Shown here in pieces: positions 1 through 5,988 of a stretch of DNA of 18,909 nucleotides. Source of the DNA: Microcaldota archaeon. Its GTDB lineage: Archaea; Micrarchaeota; Micrarchaeia; Norongarragalinales; Norongarragalinaceae. The DNA is taken from contig JAGVWL010000012.1 in the NCBI GenBank assembly GCA_018304285.1, forward strand, positions 1 to 18,909, in the 5' to 3' direction. Under the pieces are notes generated by a model. The model worked only from the letters and a program-made list of their open reading frames with translations, ran no database searches and was not told the DNA's origin. Each line of letters opens with the position of its first letter. Position 1 is the stretch's first letter. Both the position numbers and the translations under genes were made by a program.

Positions 1-1
1 G

Positions 2-1285
2 ACGGGCTTTCTGCCGGTCACGCTCTTCTTTACAGTGTTGCTTGCGGTTTTCTTTTTCAAGGCCGCAAACTCTCTTTCAAAACCGCAGTATCTCGTGGTC
101 GGCGTTCCCGCGGTCAAAACCCCTCCGGCGCAAATGGATTTTGACAAGAGCCTCGCAATAATGCCTAAAGCGCAAGCCCCGCAGAAAACCGAAGAAAAAG
201 CTACTCGCGCTGTGTCGTTTCAGGAAATTCCGCTTCCGGCGCAACAGCCGGAACCTTTACTCACTCCTGCGGTTGCAAAACCGATGCAAAAGCAACAAGA
301 AAAACAGCCGGAAATTAAAATTTCCAAGCCAGCCATCGCACCGCTCCAAGGTCAGCAGCCAAAACAGCTTGAAACTCCAGCTACTCCAGTTCAGTCAAAT
401 CAAACAGACGTTTTACAGTCCGGCTTGCAGTTCGAGCCGCGCGCGAAAACTCCGGAAAAGCGTTCAAGCGGAACGAACGAGTTTCTCGCAGGAATCCGCA
501 GCGCCTTGGGTTTCTCCAAGCATGACGAAGGGAAGGAAGCACACATTCCGGTCAGGGAAGCTGTGAAACCGCTGCAGCAAAAGAAGGAAGGCGCAATGGC
601 GCCGTTGGTCAAGGAAGACGTCGTGTTCAGGGAAAGCGAACTCAAGAAAATCAAGGAAGTCGAACTGGAGGAAATAGCACGCGACATCAGCGGAGAGGAA
701 AAAACGAGTGAAGAACCGCTTGCGCCCCGCCGCAGGTATTTGGAAAAGCAAGCCGAAAGCGTTGAAAAGCAAAAGGAACGCGAGGCTTCGCCGGAAGAAG
801 ACTTCGACACGATGGTGCAAGAGGTTTACAACCAGCTGCAGTTGAGCAAAACTCGCGCGCAAGTCAGCGACAACCTCAAGCTCTCCCCGCCGCCCGCTGA
901 AGCGAAAGTGCAGGAAAAAATGCTGGCGGCAGAACAGCCTGCGGCTGCTGCGACGGCAACTGCTTCGTCAAGCTTGTTTTCATCCCCGATGCCTGCTCAG
1001 TCCAGCGCACAACCTTCATCCATTTTCGACCAGTTGAACGTGATTTCAAGCGCAGCGCCCCGGCAGCAGAAGGCCGAAGGCGACGTGAAGTTCGTGAAAG
1101 TGCCTGCGAACGGCGCCGGCTGCCCCCGCTGCCACGCGAGCAACTCGCGAATAGTATTCTGCCCGTATTGCGGGAGCGGCATGTGCGCGAATTGCACTCC
1201 GCTCATTGCGCCGAAGGAAGACGGGTTCGACTATTCCTGCCCCAAGTGCGGGGAAAACGTTTTCGTCAAAAGGCAGGCGCAATAG
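2..1285 (+). CDS. Membrane-anchored protein with long disordered linker and C-terminal eight-Cys zinc module (5' partial)
   Basis: The reading frame is open to the left edge, so the true start lies outside the window; the GTG at 35 is only the first in-frame start codon seen. The first ~25 visible residues are a membrane segment (TGFLPVTLFFTVLLAVFFF). About 330 residues rich in Pro, Gln, Lys, Glu and Ala follow, probably a flexible linker with a charged, helical middle. A small C-terminal module (bases 1121-1282) has eight cysteines in four CxxC pairs: CPRC, CPYC, CANC and CPKC, spaced X9, X4 and X14. These should bind two zinc ions, either as two successive zinc ribbons or as a cross-brace finger. 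The protein would tether a zinc domain to the membrane through a long arm, on a side I cannot fix without the missing N-terminus. It is convergent with the pilin-like run, with a 4-nt gap. I do not recognise a named family. Confidence 0.8.
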   Translation, partial: TGFLPVTLFFTVLLAVFFFKAANSLSKPQYLVVGVPAVKTPPAQMDFDKSLAIMPKAQAPQKTEEKATRAVSFQEIPLPAQQPEPLLTPAVAKPMQKQQEKQPEIKISKPAIAPLQGQQPKQLETPATPVQSNQTDVLQSGLQFEPRAKTPEKRSSGTNEFLAGIRSALGFSKHDEGKEAHIPVREAVKPLQQKKEGAMAPLVKEDVVFRESELKKIKEVELEEIARDISGEEKTSEEPLAPRRRYLEKQAESVEKQKEREASPEEDFDTMVQEVYNQLQLSKTRAQVSDNLKLSPPPAEAKVQEKMLAAEQPAAAATATASSSLFSSPMPAQSSAQPSSIFDQLNVISSAAPRQQKAEGDVKFVKVPANGAGCPRCHASNSRIVFCPYCGSGMCANCTPLIAPKEDGFDYSCPKCGENVFVKRQAQ

Positions 1286-1289
1286 GAGT

Positions 1290-2141
1290 TCAGGCTATAT
1301 CTTCTCTCGACTGCCAAATGCAGATGCGAGTCTTGTATTTGATGAATTTGGATTGCAGCGACCCGCTGCTCGTGTCGGAATACAGCACTTGGAAGGGCGA
1401 CGAGATGGCGAGAATCTGCAGCCCATTCCTGACCGCGGAAAAACAGCCCGGCGCTTCAGCGCCGTCGCCGTTCAGTTTTTTTTCGCTTTTCCCGCCAGCG
1501 AGAGTTTCCACTCCCACCACCGACTTGTCTTTGGAATTGGTTATTTCCGGGCCTTCGTAATGCACGAGCGCTCCTGCAGTCCCGCCTGCAATCGTTCCAG
1601 CATCCTGCGACAACATCGCTTCGAAATAATATTTGTAGCCGGAGAAGGCAAAAGGCTTCATCAATTCCTTCATCGCGCAGCGCACTGCCGTGCGCCCCGG
1701 CACTTGCGCGTTTCCGAACTGGTCGTCCAACGTTGGCTTTTCCCCTACTTCAGGGTCGGAATCCGCCAAATCGCGTTTCATCAAATCCGTAACCCTCAGC
1801 GTGCCAGGGTATTTCGCAAGCTGCCCGCAGCCGTAATCCGGACTGCCCAAATCATAGTAATTGTTTGTTTCGAAACCACTTGCGGCCAAAGCTTTCTTGT
1901 AAACGTCGATGTCGTCGCTTTTCACTTCCGACAGCGTGGACGAGTCGACGTAATACAGCGCTTTCGAAACGCTCTGCATGTAATTCAGGACGTACGCGCT
2001 TCTCAAAACCTGGTCTTGGTCTTCGCCCCACGTGCCGATGAAGCTGAAAATCAGGAGTGAAGCGAATATGGAAATGAAAAGCAGGATTAGCGCGTCGGTA
2101 ATCGCCGCCTGCCCCCTAAATTTTTTTCCGGGAGAAATCAT
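1290..2141 (-). CDS. Pilin-like protein with class III-type leader (283 aa)
   Basis: The N-terminus has a basic stretch, then RGQAAITDALILLFISIFA, which is a prepilin-type leader: positive charges, Gly-Gln at the expected peptidase site, then a hydrophobic helix. After processing it should be a membrane-anchored pilin or pseudopilin with an outside domain of about 240 residues holding four cysteines. I chose the ATG at 2141 because it overlaps the TGA of the preceding gene as ATGA, the usual sign of translational coupling; a TTG two codons upstream (2147) is the alternative. It is the last gene of the four-gene run and ends 4 nt from the convergent zinc-module gene. The outside domain resembles nothing I can name. 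A minor pilin or adhesin at a filament tip is a guess from context. Confidence 0.8.
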   Translation of the reverse strand: MISPGKKFRGQAAITDALILLFISIFASLLIFSFIGTWGEDQDQVLRSAYVLNYMQSVSKALYYVDSSTLSEVKSDDIDVYKKALAASGFETNNYYDLGSPDYGCGQLAKYPGTLRVTDLMKRDLADSDPEVGEKPTLDDQFGNAQVPGRTAVRCAMKELMKPFAFSGYKYYFEAMLSQDAGTIAGGTAGALVHYEGPEITNSKDKSVVGVETLAGGKSEKKLNGDGAEAPGCFSAVRNGLQILAISSPFQVLYSDTSSGSLQSKFIKYKTRICIWQSREDIA

Positions 2142-2701
2142 TTCCAAGCCACCACGTTAACCACGCCCAGCCCGTTCGTGAAACTGTCCGCCTCGGGGCA
2201 CGGGACTGCCACGGGAAAACTCATTACCACGCTGTCTTTAGGCTGTTCGAAAATCCCGTCCGAAGGAACGCCCGCGTCGTTGGAGCACGAAACCCACGTT
2301 TCGCCAGCCCGCGTTGAAGCGCCTATGTAGAACGGGCTGGTTTTTTCGGTTTCCGGCGAGTAAGGATTCAGCTCGCTGGCAGTGCTTTTGAAGTCGATTG
2401 GAATCCCGTCGCAAAAACGCTTTAGCGTAATCAAGTATTTCACGGAAAGCGATGACGCGCGGGGTCCGACTTTTTCTTTGCACGTCTTGCCGAGCGTTTG
2501 CGCGTCGGTAAAGCCCGTTTCGGTAACCAAGTAAGAGAGTGAAACCGCGCCCTCGCGGATTTCAAGCTGCCTTGCCTTTTCCGAAATCAGCTGGTTGGCG
2601 TAAATGATCGTTCCGGTGAAAATCAAGACTGCGAACACTATGGGGAAAATGCTGGGAATGTCGTCCCCCAGCGGGCCTATGTAACCCTTCAGTTTTTTCA
2701 T
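2138..2701 (-). CDS. Pilin/pseudopilin-like membrane-anchored protein (187 aa)
   Basis: A short basic N-terminus (MKKLKGYIGPLG) leads into DDIPSIFPIVFAVLIFTGTI, a single hydrophobic helix, and then an outside domain of about 150 residues with four cysteines. The leader lacks the Gly/Ala-Gln site of its neighbours and has an acidic pair just before the helix, so it may be an unprocessed anchor or a divergent pseudopilin, similar in layout to TadE/TadG-type minor pilins. It is third of four genes: 14 nt follow the stop of the gene before it, and its TGA overlaps the ATG of the gene after it. Cotranscription with the neighbours is very likely. The exact role is unknown. Confidence 0.8.
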   Translation of the reverse strand: MKKLKGYIGPLGDDIPSIFPIVFAVLIFTGTIIYANQLISEKARQLEIREGAVSLSYLVTETGFTDAQTLGKTCKEKVGPRASSLSVKYLITLKRFCDGIPIDFKSTASELNPYSPETEKTSPFYIGASTRAGETWVSCSNDAGVPSDGIFEQPKDSVVMSFPVAVPCPEADSFTNGLGVVNVVAWK

Positions 2702-2715
2702 TCGCTCGCCTTTTC

Positions 2716-3372
2716 CTACCTGAAGCCGCAGTTCGTTTCAACCGGATTGCCCGGATCAGAATTCAAATTCAAGCACGAATCCGGGTTTACGCCCGTGTCC
2801 GGCGGGAATTTGTAATTGCAATTCTGCATGTACAAAAACTTTTTCCCGGCGAACGAGCTTTTATCGCGGCATTTCAACACTATCAAATACGAAGTCCTGT
2901 CCTCTACTTTCGAAGGGGTAAGCTGCAGAACTTCGAAAACATTTCCGCCGAAGGTTTCCGACAAAAGGTGCGAAGAGGGGTTGAGCTTGGACTGGAAGAA
3001 AACCTTGTCTTCGTCAACTTCACCGTACCCGACGCTCTGGAACGCGATGCAATCGCTCGAAGCGGCAGCCACGCCGACCACGAGCGTTTTCGAATCCGCC
3101 CGCTTGGTTATGTTCACGGTATACCTCGCCCTGTCCCTTTCCCCGACGTTCAACGCGGCCGCGAGGGGAATGAGCTTGCGCTCGTCTTCGGCAGGGGAAG
3201 TCAAAACCTGGTTTATTGAAGAAGCTATCTGCCTTGCAGTAAGTTCGGCCTGCGTCCGGCACAAGCCTTTCTGTTCGGCCGAGGAAAACATCAGGACTAT
3301 CAGCGCCAGGCTCATTATGAAGAAAACCATTGCAAAACGCGTGAGCATGGAAAGTTCGATTTGGCTTTTCAT
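2716..3372 (-). CDS. Pilin-like protein with very short leader (218 aa)
   Basis: The protein begins MKSQIELSMLTRFAMVFFIMSLALIVLMFSS (shown here as one leader plus helix, residues 1-31, key residues K2, Q4, E6). This looks like a prepilin leader of only about three residues before the Gln, followed by the hydrophobic helix. The outside part (about residues 32-218) has six cysteines, the last three in a Pro/Asn-rich tail. It lies 13 nt downstream of the 223-aa pilin-like gene and 14 nt upstream of the 187-aa one, so it belongs to the same operon. An AAGG stretch precedes the ATG and may act as a weak ribosome binding site. The family is not recognised beyond pilin-like architecture. Confidence 0.8.
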   Translation of the reverse strand: MKSQIELSMLTRFAMVFFIMSLALIVLMFSSAEQKGLCRTQAELTARQIASSINQVLTSPAEDERKLIPLAAALNVGERDRARYTVNITKRADSKTLVVGVAAASSDCIAFQSVGYGEVDEDKVFFQSKLNPSSHLLSETFGGNVFEVLQLTPSKVEDRTSYLIVLKCRDKSSFAGKKFLYMQNCNYKFPPDTGVNPDSCLNLNSDPGNPVETNCGFR

Positions 3373-3385
3373 CAGATACGCCTTT

Positions 3386-4057
3386 TTAACCTTTTTCCGC
3401 GCAGACTTCGATCGCGCCCCGTTCCGCGCCCGCAGCGAGCTCGGTAGTCTTCGTGAGCTTTATTTTGAAGGAACGGATGTCCGTGCCTGAAAGAGTCTTC
3501 CACCTCGACGGGCCCGAATCGGGCGTCGAGGGGTCCCAGACGCTTTTCAGCACGCCGAAATCCAGCGGGTTGCATCCCGATTCCTCAAAACACGGGGCGT
3601 TCGAAAGCGGAAGCCCGCCCGCGCATTCCTTGATTTGAATGTCGCCGGCCATGTTGACGCAGGAAATCGAGTCTGAAACTTGGATGTGGCGGTTCGCTTG
3701 AGTCGGGTCTTTCGACACGGGAATCACTTGCCAGCAATAGCCGTAATTGCCTTGGCACAACCTGCAATACGCCGGGTCAAGGTACAATGCGAATTGGAGG
3801 CCGTCGATTTTCTTGTCCCCGCAAGTGGGGAGGGAAAAGTAAACGGTGCGCGTGGTTCCGGCGCTTCCCAACGCGACGTCTATCATTGCGTTCTTGAGCT
3901 GCTGGGTCTGGGTTTTGAGCGTGGCAACGCACTTGCCTTCCTCCACGTCGCCGATGACTTTCAAGCCCAAGGCGAGCGACATTGCAAGGATTATTATGGC
4001 GACGAAAAGCTCGATGGGCGCGGACACTTGAGCCTTCTTTTTGGGAGCGAATCGCAT
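3386..4057 (-). CDS. Class III signal peptide pilin-like protein, first gene of the four-gene run (223 aa)
   Basis: The N-terminus reads MRFAPKKKAQVSAPIELFVA and then continues as a hydrophobic helix to about residue 35. KKKAQVSAPIE is a clear archaeal class III leader: a basic block, Ala-Gln at the cleavage site, then a Glu and the helix. The mature outside domain is cysteine rich (ten Cys, including three within the cluster around AYCRLCQGNYGYC), so it is probably disulfide-locked. This is the first gene of the run. A TATA-like element centred at 4082, about 25 nt before the ATG, suggests a leaderless operon mRNA, and a perfect inverted repeat sits directly upstream of that box. It probably forms part of a type IV pilus-like filament with the ATPase and platform encoded further upstream. 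Confidence 0.85.
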   Translation of the reverse strand: MRFAPKKKAQVSAPIELFVAIIILAMSLALGLKVIGDVEEGKCVATLKTQTQQLKNAMIDVALGSAGTTRTVYFSLPTCGDKKIDGLQFALYLDPAYCRLCQGNYGYCWQVIPVSKDPTQANRHIQVSDSISCVNMAGDIQIKECAGGLPLSNAPCFEESGCNPLDFGVLKSVWDPSTPDSGPSRWKTLSGTDIRSFKIKLTKTTELAAGAERGAIEVCAEKG

Positions 4058-4077
4058 GAGGCAATAAGCAAAAACGG

Positions 4078-4086
4078 TTTAATATA
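4078..4086 (-). promoter_or_regulatory. TATA-like box of the pilin-like operon
   Basis: On the minus strand the sequence reads TATATTAAA, centred about 25 nt before the ATG at 4057. That spacing predicts transcription starting at or near the start codon, a leaderless mRNA. It is a pattern match, not a mapped start. Confidence 0.55.
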
Positions 4087-4108
4087 GAAATCGGCTTGCC
4101 GATTTCTA
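4085..4108 (-). promoter_or_regulatory. 24-bp perfect inverted repeat upstream of the pilin operon (operator or terminator hairpin)
   Basis: Two perfect 11-bp arms, TAGAAATCGGC and GCCGATTTCTA, are separated by TT. The repeat lies between the stop of the ChaN-like gene (4125) and the TATA-like box of the pilin run (4078-4086), and its proximal end overlaps that box. Two readings are possible: an operator for a dimeric regulator that would block TFB/TBP, or a hairpin that ends the upstream transcript. No clean T-tract follows directly, which slightly favours the operator. Confidence 0.6.
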
Positions 4109-4124
4109 CTGCATTAAAACAGCT

Positions 4125-5132
4125 TCACTTGGGCGGCGGGGAGTATAATTTTTTGAAGTCCAGTTTCCTCGGGTCCAGAAACAACTCGCTGGTAAAATCA
4201 GCGGCAGATTTTGCCGTCGCGTAAGGACTTTTTTGCATGGATGGGAGATAAAGAATGTCATTAAAATTAGGGTGGAGAACGGTTGTCTTGGTCTCGAGTT
4301 TTTCCAGCGGCACCAAATGCGGTTTTTGCGACTTCAAAGCGTTTTGCAATGAAAGTTCATAGTGCCAGGTGGGGTGGTCGAAACCGCCTGCGATAAGGAT
4401 TGATTGGACTAAGCTTTTCTTGTCGCCGTGCTGGAGAAGCCAAGGCATTCCAAACGAGTTTAAAGCATGCCAGTTTCCGACGACCATCAAAATCCGGTTT
4501 TTGCCGTCAAGCAATTTATCTATCTCTTCCGAGAAAAGCACGTTCCTGCCGTAGTCCCTGAACCAGACGCCCTGTTCAGTGGGAATGGGAGCGATATATT
4601 TCTGGTCGTCCACAAGCTTGATTTTTATGCCGGCATCGTGCAAGGCTTCGAACAGCTTTATTTTCGCTTTCTTCCCCCTAGAGCCGTACTCGCGCATTTC
4701 AAGCAGTTGGAACTTCAGCTTTTCCAGCATCTTTTCCTTTTCTTTCGAAGGCGTTTTCTTGTTTTCAGAATACGTTTGGAGGTAATCGTCCAAGATTTTC
4801 TGAAAGGAAGCTTCGTATTCGAAAAACACGTGGGTTATCCCGCTTTTTTTGAGGCCTGCAGCATTTTCGGCGAGAAAGTCAAAATGGACGACGGCGTTAT
4901 GGTCTTCGCCAAAAAGCACTACGGGCTTTCCCCGGTCCACATCCGACCATTTTTTTACCGGCTTCGCCTTTTGAGAAACCCAACTTTCGAAAACTTGGGG
5001 CGACAGGGGTTTTCCTTCCACGAGCTGGGCGGGCGCGTGGGAAGACGCGGCTACTACCAAGCCTACGGCAGCCGCTCGCCCTAGTTTCTTGAAAAAGTTT
5101 TCGAAAGCAAAGGACCGTCTAATCGCTGGCAT
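4125..5132 (-). CDS. Exported erythromycin esterase/ChaN/TIKI-like protein (335 aa)
   Basis: Residues 15-36 form a Sec signal peptide: Lys/Arg, a hydrophobic core (AAAVGLVVAASS), and an APA cleavage site. The mature part carries, in order, the motifs expected in the EreA/ChaN/TIKI/TraB group: VVLFGEDH (about 71-78), an acidic strand FFEYE (103-107), RDYGRN (192-197; compare the RD..M..N motif of erythromycin esterases) and MVVGNWHA (216-223). His78, His222 and nearby acidic or Arg residues would be the metal-binding or catalytic set. The family includes haem-iron uptake lipoproteins, esterases and metalloproteases, so the substrate cannot be assigned. I chose the ATG at 5132 over a TTG at 5135 because a TATA-like box lies 26 nt upstream. 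The gene sits between two groups of pilin-like genes but has its own promoter, so a functional link to the pilus is uncertain. Confidence 0.65.
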   Translation of the reverse strand: MPAIRRSFAFENFFKKLGRAAAVGLVVAASSHAPAQLVEGKPLSPQVFESWVSQKAKPVKKWSDVDRGKPVVLFGEDHNAVVHFDFLAENAAGLKKSGITHVFFEYEASFQKILDDYLQTYSENKKTPSKEKEKMLEKLKFQLLEMREYGSRGKKAKIKLFEALHDAGIKIKLVDDQKYIAPIPTEQGVWFRDYGRNVLFSEEIDKLLDGKNRILMVVGNWHALNSFGMPWLLQHGDKKSLVQSILIAGGFDHPTWHYELSLQNALKSQKPHLVPLEKLETKTTVLHPNFNDILYLPSMQKSPYATAKSAADFTSELFLDPRKLDFKKLYSPPPK

Positions 5133-5153
5133 CAAGAAAAGTGGAATTCGGGC

Positions 5154-5161
5154 AAATTAAA
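5154..5161 (-). promoter_or_regulatory. TATA-like box of the ChaN-like gene
   Basis: The minus strand reads AAAGATTTAATTTGC, with TTTAATTT centred about 26 nt before the ATG at 5132. This is consistent with a leaderless transcript and supports the ATG over the TTG start. Confidence 0.45.
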
Positions 5162-5178
5162 TCTTTGCGCAGGGCACA

Positions 5179-5367
5179 TCACGAAAAGGCGATTGCAATC
5201 GAATTCAAGGCGTCGCGGGTGGTTACGCTAGTCTGCGACGCGGTTTCGCTCGCCTGGTTGAACAAAGGCTTTACGAACGTGACGAGCAGGATTACGGCTA
5301 TGATTATTACGATAAGCATGTAGATCGGAGTCCAGTTTTGCGCTCGCTTGCCGCGACGTTCGTTCAT
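5179..5367 (-). CDS. Very small pilin-like protein, candidate major pilin (62 aa)
   Basis: A basic leader MNERRGKRAQNWTP precedes one long hydrophobic helix (about residues 16-34) and a short Ser/Thr-rich tail. Arg-Ala-Gln matches the position of the Gly/Ala-Gln cleavage site in the neighbouring class III leaders, though no Glu follows. Mature length would be about 54 residues, similar to Flp-type pilins of Tad systems, and it has no cysteine. The frame stays open upstream to 5475, but that part overlaps the 160-aa gene. The ATG at 5367 is preferred because a TATA-like TTTATTTA is centred 26-27 nt upstream. A private promoter would let it be made in larger amounts than its neighbours. It could instead be a small single-TM membrane subunit. 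Confidence 0.7.
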   Translation of the reverse strand: MNERRGKRAQNWTPIYMLIVIIIAVILLVTFVKPLFNQASETASQTSVTTRDALNSIAIAFS

Positions 5368-5389
5368 AAAAAGAAAAAGAAAAGCGGGA

Positions 5390-5397
5390 TAAATAAA
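5390..5397 (-). promoter_or_regulatory. TATA-like box of the 62-aa pilin-like gene, followed by a T-rich tract
   Basis: The minus strand reads CTTTATTTATCCCGC, centred about 26 nt before the ATG at 5367. Between box and ATG lies a pyrimidine tract (CTTTTCTTTTTCTTTTT), which could also terminate transcription coming from the 160-aa gene. Confidence 0.5.
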
Positions 5398-5401
5398 GGT
5401 T

Positions 5402-5884
5402 TCAGCTTGTGGTGCCGATGCCGCACTTGTCGGTGCACGCGGTTCTCGCTTCTTCCGCGCTTCTTCCGACGCCAACGCAATACTTGGGAACGTCGGCCTT
5501 TTCGTTATCGCCGCAAACCACTATCTGCGCTTCAATCCTCCGGTTGGCTTCAATCTTGTCGTTAGTCACGTCGAGATTATCCGCATTGCATATGGCGGTC
5601 CCCCCGCAGGCGAATTGAAGCTCTTCCTCGGCAATCGGAACATCCTGGATTACGGAACGCTTGAGTATCAAAGCGTCTTTCTCGAAAGTCGCTTTCTTGG
5701 CGGTGATTATGCCGAATCCTTTCGATTGGACGGTTTTCAAGCCTTCCTGCATGACTGCGTTAGGGTCTCCGACCCCAAAGCTTAAGCCCCCGAGAATGTT
5801 GAGCAGAACGCCTAGAATGGCCAAAGCTACGATAACGGAAATAACGAGCATCATGGTTTCAAAAGCCTGTCCCTTAAAACGCAT
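5402..5884 (-). CDS. Class III signal peptide pilin-like protein (160 aa)
   Basis: The protein opens with MRFKGQAFETMMLVISVIVA, a clear archaeal prepilin leader: Lys-Gly-Gln cleavage site, a Glu three residues after the Gln, then a hydrophobic helix to about residue 32. The outside domain of about 128 residues has six cysteines, including a cluster near the C-terminus (ACTDKC). It lies just downstream of the platform gene and upstream of the 62-aa pilin-like gene, in the same orientation. A strong Shine-Dalgarno-like GGGGTGAGG precedes the ATG by about 6 nt, unlike the apparently leaderless neighbours. It is likely a pilin or minor pilin of the same machine. Confidence 0.85.
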   Translation of the reverse strand: MRFKGQAFETMMLVISVIVALAILGVLLNILGGLSFGVGDPNAVMQEGLKTVQSKGFGIITAKKATFEKDALILKRSVIQDVPIAEEELQFACGGTAICNADNLDVTNDKIEANRRIEAQIVVCGDNEKADVPKYCVGVGRSAEEARTACTDKCGIGTTS

Positions 5885-5890
5885 TCGCGC

Positions 5891-5909
5891 CTCACCCCGA
5901 ATATAAAAA
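5891..5909 (-). promoter_or_regulatory. Shine-Dalgarno-like site and A/T box upstream of the 160-aa pilin-like gene
   Basis: The minus strand carries GGGGTGAGG (5899-5891), complementary to the conserved 16S 3' end, about 6 nt before the ATG at 5884. A TTTTTATAT box lies at 5909-5901, too close for an mRNA that would include the SD. A second box, TTTAAAA near 5935-5941, would fit a leader containing the SD. Which promoter is used cannot be settled by reading. Confidence 0.45.
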
Positions 5910-5988
5910 CTCTGAAAGCATTACCGAACCCTGCTTTTAAAGCTTGCAATACCCTTCCCGCTGGGCATCCGCAGGGCACGACATGAAC

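Noticed and set aside
1206..2060. A 284-codon plus-strand frame antisense to the 283-aa pilin-like gene.
   Set aside because: It overlaps the end of the zinc-module gene in another frame, is rich in Arg/His/Phe, and lacks any motif; the minus-strand gene has a clear leader and a coupled start.
5368..5475. N-terminal extension of the 62-aa pilin-like frame to 98 aa.
   Set aside because: The extension overlaps the coding end of the 160-aa gene, would put the leader in the middle of the protein, and the ATG at 5367 has a well-placed TATA-like box.
5885..5988. The 104-nt gap between the platform and the 160-aa pilin-like gene as a possible small RNA.
   Set aside because: Apart from two A/T boxes and the Shine-Dalgarno-like site I see no stable stem or tRNA-like pattern, so I list only promoter elements.
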